Positions 9,414 through 21,700 of a DNA stretch of 64,000 bases are shown here, one piece after another. The translations under genes were made by a program, and so were the position numbers. Numbering within the stretch: position 1 is the first letter of the stretch; each line of letters begins with the position of its first letter. Source of the stretch: Takakia lepidozioides (Eukaryota > Streptophyta > Takakiopsida > Takakiales > Takakiaceae); the NCBI GenBank assembly GCA_030704615.1, contig CM060732.1:33399053-33463052 (forward strand), in the 5' to 3' direction. Under the pieces are notes generated by a model. It did no database searches, was not told the origin of the DNA, and worked only from the letters and a program-made list of their open reading frames with translations.

Positions 9414-10289
9414 CAGCCCCCGTGGAGGAGCAGTCCCAAGCTTAAATGGATTTTCCGTGAGACCCTCCCACTCGCTTTGATTATGAACCCCAGACTGAAG
9501 AAAGTGTCTGCAATTCAAATTATCACACCTAAGGTGTCCATTGCAAACTGTTCTCCTGAAAACAAGCTTGTCCTCATTTTGAATATTGGATGTTTTTGTT
9601 CTGCACCATGGGTGCCCGTCGTGTTTCTTGTCTATTCCGTGCATCATGCTTGTTATACCTCCAACTCGCGGAGGAGGAGGCAGCTCGAATAGGATATCCC
9701 CATCAAAAGTCTCTGGCAGGAACTTCGCAGGCACCTGCTTCAAAGATTCCCAATCAATTCCCCGCAACTCACTTTTGAAAACTGTCATTCCTCCCATCGC
9801 CCGTAGTTTTGGAATGACACTACAAATCTCTTCTTCATCCGCTTCTCCAACTACAGTAGGAAGGATTGGATTTGGAATTTCACTTATGTTATCATCGGAC
9901 GAATCCGAAAGCTCAACGATTGGAGTGGAGGACGTCTATTCTTTTTTCACCACCACCTTCCTCTTGTCTTCAACGACTGAAGCAGCAGTCCCTGGCGTCA
10001 CATATGATCCAAGGGACTTTCGGCGAGGCTCTCCAAGTACTCTATAACGACCAGGCCACACTCTCCACTGGCTGACATGAGCCGTCTCATCACGGTTTTG
10101 GAAAGAGTATTTCAACAACTTCCCTTCCAAATCGTACACCTCTTTCTCCAAGAAGATGGAGCCATTCTGAAGCTCAAACCGTGTAGCCAAGACATAGTCC
10201 AGAACAATTGCGAATCCATTGTCAAGGGCTTCTTTGGAGAAAGGCACTGGTTTGTCGTCAGAGAAGAACTCTGCTTCGGAGGAAGCCAT
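9414..10289 (-). pseudogene. N-terminal part of MULE-like transposase, element E3
   Basis: The minus strand encodes two blocks that match the N-terminal half of the E2 transposase (26795-27880). One is GSIFLEKEVYDLEGKLL with SQWRVWPGRYRVLGEP, matching GSVFLEEERKDSNGL and its sequel in E2. The other is GDILFELPPPPR with GIDKKHDGHPWCRTKTS and CNGHLRCDNLNCRHF, matching FFEFPPR, DRKHDGHPWCVTKTTS and CAGALRCFSPTCFHF. The cysteine pattern may bind zinc. The blocks are joined through a frame change at an A-run near 9940. The gene stops abruptly at 9413, where the terminus of E1 begins, so its catalytic part has been separated by the E1 insertion. Confidence 0.65.
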
Positions 10290-12081
10290 TTTACGTGAGC
10301 CGGTTCTATTTCCTCAGCTGCTCCTTTGCGAAATGAAATGATTCAGCTTTGCACCACAATGGGGGCACATGAAATGAGGCGGAAACACACGTTCCATGAA
10401 GATTGTGAATATTCTGATATTCCATATAATCACCTGTGAAGTTACGGGGGATGGTTCCTGACAATCCGCCGACAAATTAATGTATGCAACATGCAGTCTG
10501 CATTTTCTTCTGCGCATTGCCGACAGATGATACACCAAGTTCTGGGGGTCGCCCAAAACAATAAAGACCCGCCGACTTCTTTGAAGACCCCAACAGGATC
10601 CCATGCAGGGATGATGGCAAGATAATTGAAGTACTTAGATGATTTGTTCATCCATGGCTAGATTCACTATTTATGATAATGTTGATGCTTTCAACAATAT
10701 GCATGAAATGGCCCAGAACTCTCCACGTACGAATTACACGTGAAATGCTAACGTGCGAATCTCATCCCTGACAATGTATACTGATATTAATGAAGCCGTC
10801 ACAAAAAAGACACTTGTCTATTTTATGTCTGCACACGCCAACAACCCCAAACAGCCACGTAAATGAACAGCTGTCCCAATATCGGATGACGATGACCGGC
10901 CATTGTCGTTTCATCTGGCCCGACGACGTCCGCATGTGAACCGTGCTCCCTCGACCTTCGCTGGTCCATCTCATGCCCCTTCCTCTCATGTCGGCCCCTC
11001 TGATGTACGTGCGAGTAGCCTTCCTCATACGAGACCTGCTCCAAGGCCACCACGAAATCCGGGACAAGCCCAGAAACGGCAGAGAATTGTGCAACCTTTT
11101 ATTGGTGACCGACCTGTGAACATGCCTGATACCCTAGATGGTATTCATGATAGGAGTGGAAATCGACCAGAGAGACAACTGAACATACTCCGAGGACGAC
11201 TACAGGTCCAACGGCCAGTTGCCTCTGGAAACGAAAGAACAGATGGAGATCATGATTCTAGCATTGATCATGGGAACGGGGGTGAAGTGAGTGGGTACAA
11301 AGATTTTGTACTAGGCGTGAGATCATACCATTGTTGTCGTGCCAGACGGAATTAGGTACAGCTATAACTTCTGTCACATGATGTGTAGTATGTTTCCATG
11401 GATATCCATGTTTCAGTTTGGGTACATGCATACGTGTACGGAAATAAAAATGGTGGAATATGTGTACCCAAGAAAGGGTTTGGTGGTTGTGCGTGTGTTT
11501 GTATTTTGTCATTACCTTTACATTGTTGATTTCCTATTATGGTTTCGAAAGCCACAAAGGCCAGGTGCAGCTCTTCCCCTTTACAAATCCATGGGGAGTC
11601 AATACATGTGCTTTTCATCTGCCTCTCCAAACATACATACAGGTGCAAGGGGACCAACCTCCTGGTGGTCGCACCTATTTTTAAAAAAACAATTGTGCGA
11701 CCACCAGTAGCAGTCGTCGCAACTGTTAAAATAAAAGAAAAATGTTGCGACCACCCCCCTGTTCGACTTGCAGAAGTCCCGCAACAAAAGAACCATCTCC
11801 CAGGATCGGAGTAGCAATGGAAGGAATTACATGAGGGGGAGAGAGACATTTTCACTGAAAACCTACATTCACGCATCGGACACGCAAGAGGGAATCCGAC
11901 GGTTCCAGGGACACTCCCAAAACGACGGAACCGCGCAAGAAAGCGAGTCTGTTCATCTTTCTTACTTTTCCCTTACAGGAAGAGAGGCAGCCAAGCTGGA
12001 GAGGGTTCCTTGTCCGGTTCGGAAGAGAAGGAAGTCATTATATTTCACATTGCTTAGAGAGAGGCTGAGATCAAGAGAAAA
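10290..12081. other. E3 intergenic region, no confident gene
   Basis: This is the divergent space between the E3 transposase and methylase-like gene and would hold both promoters. A plus-strand frame at 10903-11340 (rich in P, R, S and H) and another at 11768-12085 could be early exons of the methylase-like gene, which in E1 and E2 also begins with disordered basic sequence, but neither has a match that proves it. A minus-strand frame at 10314-10604 contains CPHCGAKLNHF, a possible single zinc-binding site, without other support. Confidence 0.4.
11662..11707. repeat. Perfect 13-bp stem hairpin in E3
   Basis: CTGGTGGTCGCAC (11662-11674) and GTGCGACCACCAG (11695-11707) are exact reverse complements around a 20-base A/T-rich loop. 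A third copy of the half-site, TGCGACCACC, lies at about 11746. Confidence 0.8.
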
Positions 12082-14300
12082 ATGACGAGGCGTCGGATGC
12101 AAGAAGGTTATGTGAACTTGGAGACAGGTGAAGCACAAGAGCATGTGGGAAGTGAGAGTGAGGTCGCCGTAGTCGTTGCGAGGGCTGGAGCAATGAGCGT
12201 AGGTAACCAGACAGTGCTAGCCGAGTTCATTCCCGAAGAGAAGAGAACAGGGGGAGGAGAAGAGGACGCCATACAGGGAGGAAGTTTGCGAACCCTACAT
12301 CAGATAGAAATGGTGAGCACTACATATCCACATACTTCTATTTTCATTAGTCTGGATGTTTTCCCTTCCATCTGGGATTCAAGAACATGGTGTATCTTGT
12401 GTGCAGTCCGATGTAAAAGGGAAGATGAAAGCAGAAGAGGGCGATCCGAGCGATGCAGCCAAGAAGGCAAAGAAGGCGAAGGGATCCGTAAGTTGTCTCA
12501 CAAGCACTTCCTCCTCTTTACTGATAGTACCCAGAGGTGAGAAAAGCGATGATCGGTGGCGATCATCGCTTTACAGAGTAGTGTAGTTCGAAGGCAGGCA
12601 GGCAAGCAGGCAGTAGATTCAGAAAGCCAGGCAGGCAGGCTAGTATACGTTTCACGAGGAATGTGAGGATCAGTGCAGACCATCACCTTCGCAATTGCTT
12701 TATGTAAGCCAATGAAGCCAATTTCATGGTGATGAAAGAGTGCCAGGGAACCTAAGCAGCATCTTGAAATGATGTAAAAGCAATAGTCGGTGGCGATCTT
12801 TGCTCTCAGCTCCATTCCCTTCTTGTTCAGAGGAAGGGGGGAATGGCGTTGTCGTTCAGGAAAGTGATGGTCGGTGCCGACCATCACATTCAGTCCTCAT
12901 GGGTTGTGTATCCCAGGGCAGTCTGAATGTGATGATCGGAACCCATCATCAGTTTCTGTGGTGACTAGACATAACCCCCAAATGGAGAGTAGCGATGCAA
13001 TCCTTTGCTTTATGATGTACAAGGTCAATCCAACTTATTCACATCTGGAATTGTAGTGACAGAAAAGCGATAATCGGTGGCGATCATCGCTTCCAAGTCC
13101 ATTTCTTTGCTCAATGTCTCATACACTGAAATGCAGGCATTCTGGAAAAAAAGTGATGGTCGGTGCCGACCATCACATTCAGACCTCATGGGCTGTGTAT
13201 CCCAGAGCAGTCTTATTATGATGATCGGCACCGATCATCAGTTTCTGTGGTGACTAGATATTACCCCCAAATGGAGAGTAGCGATGCAATACTTTGCTTT
13301 ACGATGTACAAGGTCCAACCCACTTATTCACTTGTTGAATTGTAGTGACAGGAAAGTGATGATCGGTGGCGATCATCGCTTCCAAGTCAAATTCTATGGT
13401 CAATGTCTCATGCACTGAATGGCAGGCATGTTGTCTCTCAAGTGATGATCAGTGCCGACCATCACATTCAGACATCATGGATGTGTGTATCCCAGGTTTG
13501 TCTTGTTGTGATGATCGGTACAGAACATTGCTTGCATCATCCTTGTCATTCCAAATGTGGTTTAATAGTTTATGGTGTGTCATTTTCGATGGCAGATACT
13601 GATGATCGCCACTGATCATCACTATCAGTTGAATTTTAAGAAAGACAATAGGGTGTCTGAAGTCTTCTTCCGAACATGCAGAAAGTGATGATCGGTACCG
13701 ATCATTACTATTCATTGACTGTCATTTTTAATATGAGTTCGGAAAACTTCTTGTGTGCAAAATGTGGATTGCGATGGCCGCCACCGATCATCGCATACTG
13801 GTGAGATCTAAGTGAAAGTGCATTGGGAGACACAGTAAACTGTCCATTCATTTGTTAGAAGACAAAGTGATGGTCAGTACCGATCATCATTGTTTCAAAA
13901 TGTCTGTTTCCAGAACACCAGTTGAATGTTGTTATTTTGTGTTTTGTGTATGCAGAAAAATGCAAATTCTAAGCAGGGAGAGACAGAAGAGAAGGGTTCT
14001 GGAGAAGGGGACGACTCCACGAAGAGTTCTGAGAACAGCAAAGACACAGACGATCATGAATTGCACTACCTTGACAAGGTGAAAGAGCTTATGTCATATC
14101 AAAAGGTAAATTCCCAGGAAGTTATTAGGGACATGATCATATCTGGAGGACGCCTTGAAATCCCTCTATGCCGCATGATCTCCATGCCTGTTGTTCGTCC
14201 TCCACTATCGCATGACATTACCAAGTTGGAAACAGATTTCGTGCACGGGTACACAATGGGTACACGAGTATTCTACGTCTCAACATCTACATTGGCATTG
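12082..14300 (+). pseudogene. ParB-methylase-like gene, 5' part only, element E3
   Basis: Three exons with clean GT-AG borders can be placed: 12082-12312, 12407-12487 and 13956 to about 14300. The second is lysine-rich (AAKKAKKAKGS). The third encodes an acidic, serine-rich stretch, then LEIPLCRMISMPVVRPPLSH and GYTMGTRVFYVS, which aligns with the first ParB-like segment of E1 (IPLCRMVSLPIVR, GYRLGSAAFYVS) and E2. Homology stops at about 14296, before the DGNHR motif, where gypsy-related sequence takes over. The start codon at 12082 is a guess because an upstream exon is possible. The intron 12488-13955 carries the E3 palindrome array. Confidence 0.6.
12547..13888. repeat. E3 palindrome array (GATGATCGG-YR-CCGATCATC) inside an intron
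   Basis: About fourteen copies of a palindrome with consensus TGATCGGTGCCGATCA lie 50-170 bp apart, near 12549, 12785, 12867, 12930, 13068, 13154, 13220, 13357, 13442, 13509, 13599, 13686, 13770 and 13867. The core CGG-YR-CCG is the same as in E1 and E2, but the arms are GATGAT/ATCATC, not AAATG or AAATT. A higher-order tandem duplication of about 288 bp (12867-13153 and 13154-13440) contains several units. The entire array is inside the GT-AG intron 12488-13955. Confidence 0.9.
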
Positions 14301-14454
14301 ATAATTTCGAACGTCCATGTGAAGAGAAAGATTTTGTTAGAGGGCTGCTTGGGACTTAGACGCTTTTACGGGTTCTGTGGGGTACCCTTAATTTTTGCGC
14401 AGACTGAGACCAACTGGAGCCTTAGGGGTGGCAGCAGCAGGCTTTAGGGGGGTT

Positions 14455-14602
14455 ACATAGCCCGACACAGCTTTACATAGCCCGCCACAGCTTCACACAG
14501 CCAGTCACAGCCCGCCACAGCTTCGCACAGCCCGACACAGCCGACACAGCCTTACACAGCCAGTCACAGCTCGGCACAGCTTGACACAGCCTGTCACAGT
14601 AC
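14455..14602. repeat. CACAGCC minisatellite, 5' side of gypsy element
   Basis: Tandem 9-14 base units such as CCCGACACAG, CTTCACACAG and CAGTCACAG, about a dozen copies. A similar but not identical array (ATCACAGCC units) lies at 33715-33900 after the integrase. Confidence 0.85.
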
Positions 14603-15122
14603 ATGGGGAACAGTTATCATTGACAGGGAACGACTGTGAGGGAATGACATCTGCAGAAGGAACGTGTTACTTCAGGGATGACAGTTAATTAGTTAGGTGG
14701 TTAGAACAGCTTGCAAGCAGATAAGGAGAGCGGCAACGGAAAGAAGGGGACACTTCACGGGGAGCGCTACTGGGTCATGGGAAGAGGAGATCAGGCGGAG
14801 AGCAAGAACGAGAGCACAAAAAAGGAGAAAAGATGAACAGTAGATGCTTATTACATGCAGAGCTGTAGTGATACTGTAGGGCGGATTAGAGTCACCTTGA
14901 CATTGGCCTGGTACTTGAAAAATCATAATCTGATATTTATTTGATACAAGCGCACTGTGTAGAGAGACATGAGTGAAGCTGTGAAATGAATGCATGATTA
15001 CTTGGAACTAAGTAGATACTGAAGCAATCTGATGCTTCAGTATCAGATAAGGTAAATTGATAACATGAAGGCAAGAATGAATACAAATGGGAAGCACAAC
15101 CATGATTCACTAGCTGCAGGTC
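14603..15122. other. Gypsy 5' untranslated region
   Basis: No coding region is seen between the minisatellite and the first ORF. A small inverted repeat occurs near 15020-15050 (CTGATGCTTCAGTATCAG). Confidence 0.4.
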
Positions 15123-15817
15123 ATGACTGATTGTACTGAGCGGGCTAAGTGCTTAGAGATATCCAACTCTTCTATCCTGGAGTTTCCACCTCGGATAGCG
15201 GAAGGATGGGTGAGTAAAAGCCGTTTGACATTTGGCGACCATACTAGGGAACTCGGTCATGAACAGCCAGATGTGACAGGCATCTGGTGGGATCATGGTG
15301 GTTGGAGAATTAAAGAATTTGATGTGAATCAAATTCCATGTGAAACTGAGAAGGAAAGATTGTCCAAACAATTCTTTCAGAGGTTCTTGGAATTGCCAGA
15401 CGGTTGTAAAAGAAAACATTATTAAGAGAGTGCATGATGTTGACCCTGAGTGGGGTCTGGAGAAAGGGTGATAAGATTTATCAGGTGGCCTGTAGAGGAA
15501 GAGCACGTTGGTTACCAACACTGGTTTATGTGATAGCATTGCTATCCATTAAGCAAGTAGAGTTTGAAGGCTGGGAGGAAAGGAAGGTGAATGTTTATAC
15601 TCATATACATGAAGAGCTTGTACTGGTAAAGAATTGGATTCCAAAGGATATTCTGTGGATCAAACTCATACCAAGAACAGCTTTCCAGACTTGTTTGCCA
15701 TATGGTTATATGGTAACGGAGCCTTCTAGTATAGCCAAGGGTGCATTGAAGCTTGAAAGAAACCCAGGCATATACGAGAGATACTACAGAAGAGAGTTTT
15801 GGTTATTGCCACATTAA
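15123..15817 (+). pseudogene. Pre-gag ORF of the gypsy element
   Basis: Two overlapping frames, 15123-15425 and 15434-15817, read as one protein interrupted by a frame change near 15420. Features include FPPRIAEGWVSKSRLTFGDH, a FFQRFLELP segment, and WIPKDILWIKLIPRTAFQTC. It lies directly before gag, ending 20 bases from its ATG. I do not recognise a family; extra ORFs before gag are known in some large plant gypsy elements, so it is taken as part of this one. Confidence 0.4.
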
Positions 15818-15837
15818 AGAAATGAAAGACATGGGAC

Positions 15838-18120
15838 ATGAGTGATGAAAGAGAAGCTAGACTCCAGAGATATTCAGCAAAAAAAGAAAGTTATCTGAAA
15901 GCTAATTATCCATATCTTTGGGAGAGAGGAATAGACATAGGGGAATCATCTGGACCTCTCACACCATTAAGATTAGAGAGTACATCACCCATACCGGAAG
16001 AACTAGAGTTGGATGCCACTCCTTCTTTTTCTTTGCAAGAAAGATTAAGGGAATTGGTACTAGAAGAAGATCAACCACGAGGTGAAAGATCTGAGGTACA
16101 TCCCTGGATAAAAGATTTGACACTAAACTTTGATAAGAGTTGGCATGGAACACCAAAAGCAGGAACTCCAGTTTCTGAAACGGAAGATGAAGAAGGAGGA
16201 GAGGATGTGGCAGAGCCAACGGAGAGTTCAGACTCTCCAACACCATTGCAGTTGAGTTACATGAGTGAAGAAGAAACCCAAGGGCAGAACTTGGAGGATG
16301 AAAATAGAGAGAAGAAATTGGAAGAGGAAGAGTATGAAGAAATAGACCCAACAGCTGAGGTTGAGACTACAACCAGGACATCCCAACCCGTTGGACCTGG
16401 ATCAAGTGGAGCACTTGGATCACAGGCCAACGAAGGTGTCGGCTCAGGGGGATCAGGCGGGCAGCCTGGATCTGGCTCTGGGGGGACAGGGAGTGTGGGA
16501 AGTAGTGCAACTGGAGCTGGGAATACTGTGAATATAGTGGGGCCAGTAGCAGGGAGTGCTCACGGGCCACCACTTGGTGGAAGTTCCACCACAACTACAA
16601 CAGGTCCTCAAGGACCAGCACCAGCAAGGGGGCCAGCATCTGTCAGTGGGCAGAAGGTAGGGCCACAGATGGCGTTACAACCAACACGGGCAAAACCACC
16701 TTTTCCAATATATTCAGGAAAAGGGGATCATGATGTACACATTAGCCAATTTGAGCACATGTGTATTGTGAACAATGAGAATGGCGATGATGCCAAGATG
16801 AGACTGTTTCCTTGTTCACTTATCAAGAAAGCAAGTGAATGGTATGCAAGATTCCCTGATAATCATTTCCTAACCTGGAATGGCTTGAATACAGCATTCC
16901 GAAATAGGTTCAGGACAAGTAAAACTGAGGATGAAGTGTATGGAAGCTTACAATAGTTAAAGCAAAAGAAGCATGAAACTGTTGAGGAGTATATGGAAAA
17001 GATGGAATTGATGATGAAAAAGCTGGCTGTGTACCAGCACCAGGTTTACAGAAGACTTGGTTTGTGAGTGGACTAAGACCAGAGTTGCAAAAGAAAGTGG
17101 ATATGTTACCCCATAATACAGTGGAGGAGGCATTTGAAACAGCGAACAGAATTAAGCAATTGGGAATGCTCAGGAGGGAGAAAAGGGATGATGAGGACTC
17201 TGAGGATGAGTCAGATGAGGAAGAAGAGCAAGAGCTAAAAAGGAAGAGTAAGAGGAAGGAGAAGTTTAAGAGGGATAACTATGAGAAAAGATTAGAAGAA
17301 ATCTTGAAGAAGTATGCCACAGAGGCTGCAACACATTGGAGGAAGGGTGTTTGGTGTGCAAAGTGCCAGAATGAAGGCCATACCACCACTGAATGCCACA
17401 TGAAGGAGAAACATTGTACTATCTGTAAAATGGATAACCATTTTACTAAGAATTGTTACTACAACATAAGGACATCAGCTAGAGAACCTAGGCAAGTAAG
17501 GGTGCATCAAGTGTAGCCCCAGCCAAGAAGAAACAGTGATCAAGACCACTATGGTAGGCCTGGTGGTTATAACAATGGCATGGAAGGGAGAGGTAATCCA
17601 AGAGGGAATTACCAAGGAAATTCCAGAGGCAACTATCAGGGTAATCCAAGGGGGAATTACCAGCCAGGGAATCAGGATTACAGAAACAATTCCAGAATAG
17701 ACCAAGGGCGAGGACCTAATGGGGAAGAACTGTGTTACTATTGTAATCAGGCAGGCCATCGCAAGGCAGCCTGTCCATTCTGGATCAGACACCAGAATGA
17801 GATGAGAGCTCCTGTGAATGAGGGGCCAGTGGTGGCAGCTCACATGGTTAGGCCATGTGTTGTACCAGAAGTAAGTACAATGATAGTAACGAGAAGCAAA
17901 GCCAAACTAATACCTCCAGTAGATGAGGAAGATGATGATAATGAAGATGGCAATGATGTGCCTAAAGATGATGAGGCTTGGAGAGATGAGAAGGAACTGC
18001 ACAAGGAAGTGGCAGATACCATAAGGAAATGCAGAAGAGTACTGATATTCCTATGGCGGATTCCTCTGATTCTGATAGAGAAGAGGAAGTGAGTGAGGAT
18101 GAAGGGAAGAAGAAGCTGCA
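15838..18120 (+). pseudogene. gag: Ty3/gypsy gag
   Basis: The first frame (15838-16956) starts with an ATG and has acidic and glycine/serine-rich low-complexity stretches, then the capsid-like FPIYSGKGDHDVHISQFEHM, SLIKKASEWYARFPDN and FRNRFR. It is closed by TAG at 16954; homology continues as KHETVEEYMEKM. The next block has an EED-rich linker and two CCHC zinc knuckles, CAKCQNEGHTTTEC and CTICKMDNHFTKNC, a TAG at 17514, then GN-rich repeats and a third knuckle, CYYCNQAGHRKAAC. Three knuckles are more than the one or two usual for gypsy gag. At least two frame changes and two in-frame TAG codons mean it is not functional as assembled. Confidence 0.75.
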
Positions 18121-18123
18121 GAC

Positions 18124-18712
18124 ATGCAGAGTAATGAAGGGACTTTGGCTGAAGTAATATGCCAGTCCCAAGCGGAGATTACCATTGGACAACTATTGGC
18201 TGTGGCACCTTATTGTAGACACAGGCTGTATCAAGCAATCAATCGAATTGCCCATGTGACAGGGAACACAGACCTGAACAGCAAGGTGACCAGTTATAAT
18301 GTGAAGCCGGAAGGGCGAGAAACAGTCATGGACTTTGATGATTCTATGCCAGTAATCCAATTGAGAATTGGAAGCACAGAACTAACTGATGTACTGATAG
18401 ATGGAGGCTCTGGAGTGAATATCATGACAGACCAATTAAGGCAGAAGCTTGGTCTAAGTAACATGAAACCAGCCCCATTTACAGTAACAATGGCAGATCA
18501 AAGAAGTGTACAGCCATTGGGATTGATAAGAGGAGTTAAGATACAGATTCAAAAGATGATCTTTATGATCATAGTAACTGTGTTGAAAATGGATGAAGTC
18601 ATGGAAGCTTACTCTTTATTGTTGGGACGTCCGTGGCTGAAATAGGCTAGGGTATTCCATGACTGGAATTCCCAGTTACTAACTGTGCATGATGGGACAC
18701 TCACTTGTAAAC
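18124..18712 (+). pseudogene. Ty3/gypsy aspartic protease
   Basis: The frame includes VIQLRIGSTELTDVLIDGGS, continuing GVNIM, the retropepsin active-site region with DGG in place of DSG/DTG, as in many plant gypsy elements, and later YSLLLGRPWLK, the terminal strand with LGRPW. A TAG at 18643 follows; the same frame continues ARVFHDWNSQLLTVHDGTL until the sequence changes to element E2 at about 18700-18715. The linker that normally joins protease to RT is missing. Confidence 0.75.
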
Positions 18713-21700
18713 CGGGGGCTCCTCGGCCTCGATCCCAACTTCCTCCCCCTGCTCCTTCTCGGATTTTTCCTCATCCTCCGAGGATGCCTCTTCCTCTTTC
18801 GGCAGACGTTCAGCCGCTGCAAGTTCCGAGTTGTGGAGGGCAGTATCTAGCTCGAAGGCGAACACATGCCTGTCGGACAACGTCCCTGCCCACATTGAAG
18901 CACCTGAGGAACAAAGCGGGCGGTTAATAGCTTGCGGCATGCAATTGCAATCGGGCCAGGGGACAAACTGAGCACGTGAAGGCTTACCCGTGCCGCATGT
19001 GAGGTCCAGAATCCACCCTTGGACATCCGAGCACGTCTCCATGAGGGTTTGGATGAAAGCAGGGCTCCGGGTCCGGCTGTACCGCCACGGTTTGCCTGTC
19101 TTTGTGTCCTTCGGCATACTAGAGTGGGGCATATAGTTGTAGAGGACATCGTAGGTTACAGGGTCCACAGCGGCATCAACAAGACGACCGTCGTTGCGGA
19201 ATTTGAACGTAGACCCTCTCTTCACAAAGCAATATGCCTCAAACACCAATGTCTGCACATCCAACAAAGAAGGGATCAACTCCAGGGTCTACTTAACATA
19301 CACCACAATATGAAGTGAATGCAATAGATTGATAACTTACACTTTGGCCCTCTGTTCGCAACCCCTGCGTACTGATGCAGAACCATTTTCTGAGGAGGAC
19401 CGGGGTGACACTTTTCGGTGTCCACCTTGCCACCGCATTCTCTGTGGTCTTCCCTCTTGTGGCAAGGACAACCACACATCCACCGTCATCCAGAAGCCAT
19501 CCCATCGCCAGCCCCAAACCCGGCTTTCCAGTAGTCCTTAGTAAACCTGTTCCAGGTGGGCACACCATCCGGGCCCTCCAGCAGCTCCCCATCTGGAATG
19601 TCGAGGAGAATCATGTCGCAAGCTCTCTCCACCTCAACCCCCCCCCCCGAGTGCTCTTGCAATTCGTGCTCACAGCCGTGAAGAATTCCATCATGGCTTC
19701 AAAACCAGGGGTGTCTTTAGGCTCTGTACCGCCAGCCCTCTTCTTGGCTTTCCCCTTCTGCTCCACCAGAGACTTGTTGTGTGCCACCTTCTTCGCCCTG
19801 GCAGCGAGAGCGTCAAGGAAGCTCTCATTGACGCATTGGATGATGGTTGGAGGTTCTAGCTTTGGCCTGTGCGTAAACGTCACCGCCGAATACCGCCGTG
19901 TAGGCTCGCCCTCAAATGCCAACTTCTTGGCAGAGCCAGTCCCACTCCGAACTGACTTGGGAACCCGGACGACTGGTGACTGGGTAGGAGCAACAGCAGT
20001 CGCAGGACCTTGAACAAAGTCGTCATCCCATTCAGTCTCTTGGGTCCCCTCCTGCGCCTCCTCCGATGCCCCGATGGTTTTCTTCTTTTTGGGTGTACTG
20101 CACTCACCTGTTTCCTTGTCCTTTTCCTTTGGCCTTTACTCTTCTCATGCAATTTCTCCTGAATTCCTGCTTGAGCAAGCTCTGCCGCTTTCCTGGAGTT
20201 TGCAAGCGCTTTTGCCTCTTTTGCACCCAACAGAGGCACGGAGCCCGGTTTCGTCGGAATTCAGCATCCAGCTTCAATTGAAACCCGGATGGGTCGAGCG
20301 AGCCGGGCGGAAGGTCCACATACCAAGGGCAATCACGCAAATGTTCCAGATGTCACTACTTCACAATATCGTCAGTGTACATGGAGTCAGCCCCAGGGTT
20401 CCTCCATGCCAGGAAGAATGGTGGCTCGAAAGACAGATGACCTTTCTCCAAAAGGGAGAACTTACAGTACCTGCATTCATGAAAAACACAATGAGGTCCC
20501 TGAAATGCATATTCCGCACCATTTTCCCAGGTTGGGGCGGATGTGAGTGGGCCTAGAAATGGGAAAATGGCGCCGAATTTCGGTTTTTGGTGACTGCCAC
20601 CCTAGGGACTTAGCCATCTTGGGAGCCCTGAACTGGAAATTCGGCGCCATTTTTCCCGGTTTGGCCCGAAGATGGCTAAGTCCCAGAACCGCAATAGGGC
20701 CTAGAACTGGAAAAATGGCGCCGAATTTCCAGTTCAGGTCCAGCCACCCTAGGGACTTAGCCCGCAAATGGCTAAGTCCCTGAACGGCAATAGGGCCTAG
20801 AACTGGAAAATGGCGCCGAATTTCCAGTTCAGGGCCAGCCACCCTAGGGACTTAGCCCGAAAATGGCCAAGTCCCTGAACGGCAATAGGGCCTGGAAGTG
20901 GGAAATGGCGCCGAATTTCCAGTTCAGGGCCAGCCAGTCTAGGGACTTAGCCATTTTTGGAGCCCTGACTGGAAATTCCGCGCCATTTTCCCTAACACCA
21001 CATGAGGCCTCTAACATCCTGAAATGCAAGGACTTGAAAGAAAGACAGCGCGTATGTACCTGTACAGAAGGCGCATTGCTGCTTTGTCCGCGTTCGGCTG
21101 GTCGGTGAACTCGCGGCTCCGGCGAGCATCTGCTATCTCCCGAAAGAATAGGTTGGTTTTGTAGAGCAGAAAGTACCTCGTCACATAGTCACGTAGGCTC
21201 TCTGCTGCAGGAGATATCTCCATCTTGAACTGATGTGCTTGTGTGTCCAGCTGCTCTTGCGCATTCGACGTCACCTGTGGAGATTCTCCATCAGATCGTT
21301 TTCCTCAAAAAATACAATGAATCCACCCCCTACTAGAGTAGAAGCCCCAAACGAAGCGTGGGGAAGTACCTGAAACCACCATGTCATGCGGTTTATCCAC
21401 ATGTCGAATGTGGGGTCAGAGAGTTTGTCCGGTTTGGGGAAGCTCCACATGTCCCTGGTACTTTGGGAACCATTCCAGATTTGGAGCCACCGGGTTGTCC
21501 AACCACCCAGCATATTCGTAGCGCCAAACACCACAAAAAGGAGTTGTTGCCACCACAATTTGGTTAAGAATGTATCACCTTTTCTGTTGCATCCACACAG
21601 GATGTGGCTAGACGATGGAGTTTCTCCAATGTCATCGTGGGCTTCAGAGCGCGAGAGTAGTGCTTCCCCACCTCCACCAGAAAGTCGGCACCAAGGCGGG

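Larger units (their letters stand above)
9414..14334. mobile_element. Element E3 remnant: divergent transposase and ParB-methylase genes
   Basis: A transposase fragment on the minus strand (9414-10289) and a methylase-like gene on the plus strand (12082-14300) face away from each other, the same divergent layout as E2. The left side is cut by E1, the right side by the start of the gypsy element around 14335. A large intron of the methylase-like gene holds the element's own palindrome array. Confidence 0.55.

Noticed and set aside
20477-21108. ORFs with FGAIFPVLGPIAV or KMAPNFQF repeats
   Set aside because: They are readings of the intronic GGCGCC array within the E2 methylase-like gene.
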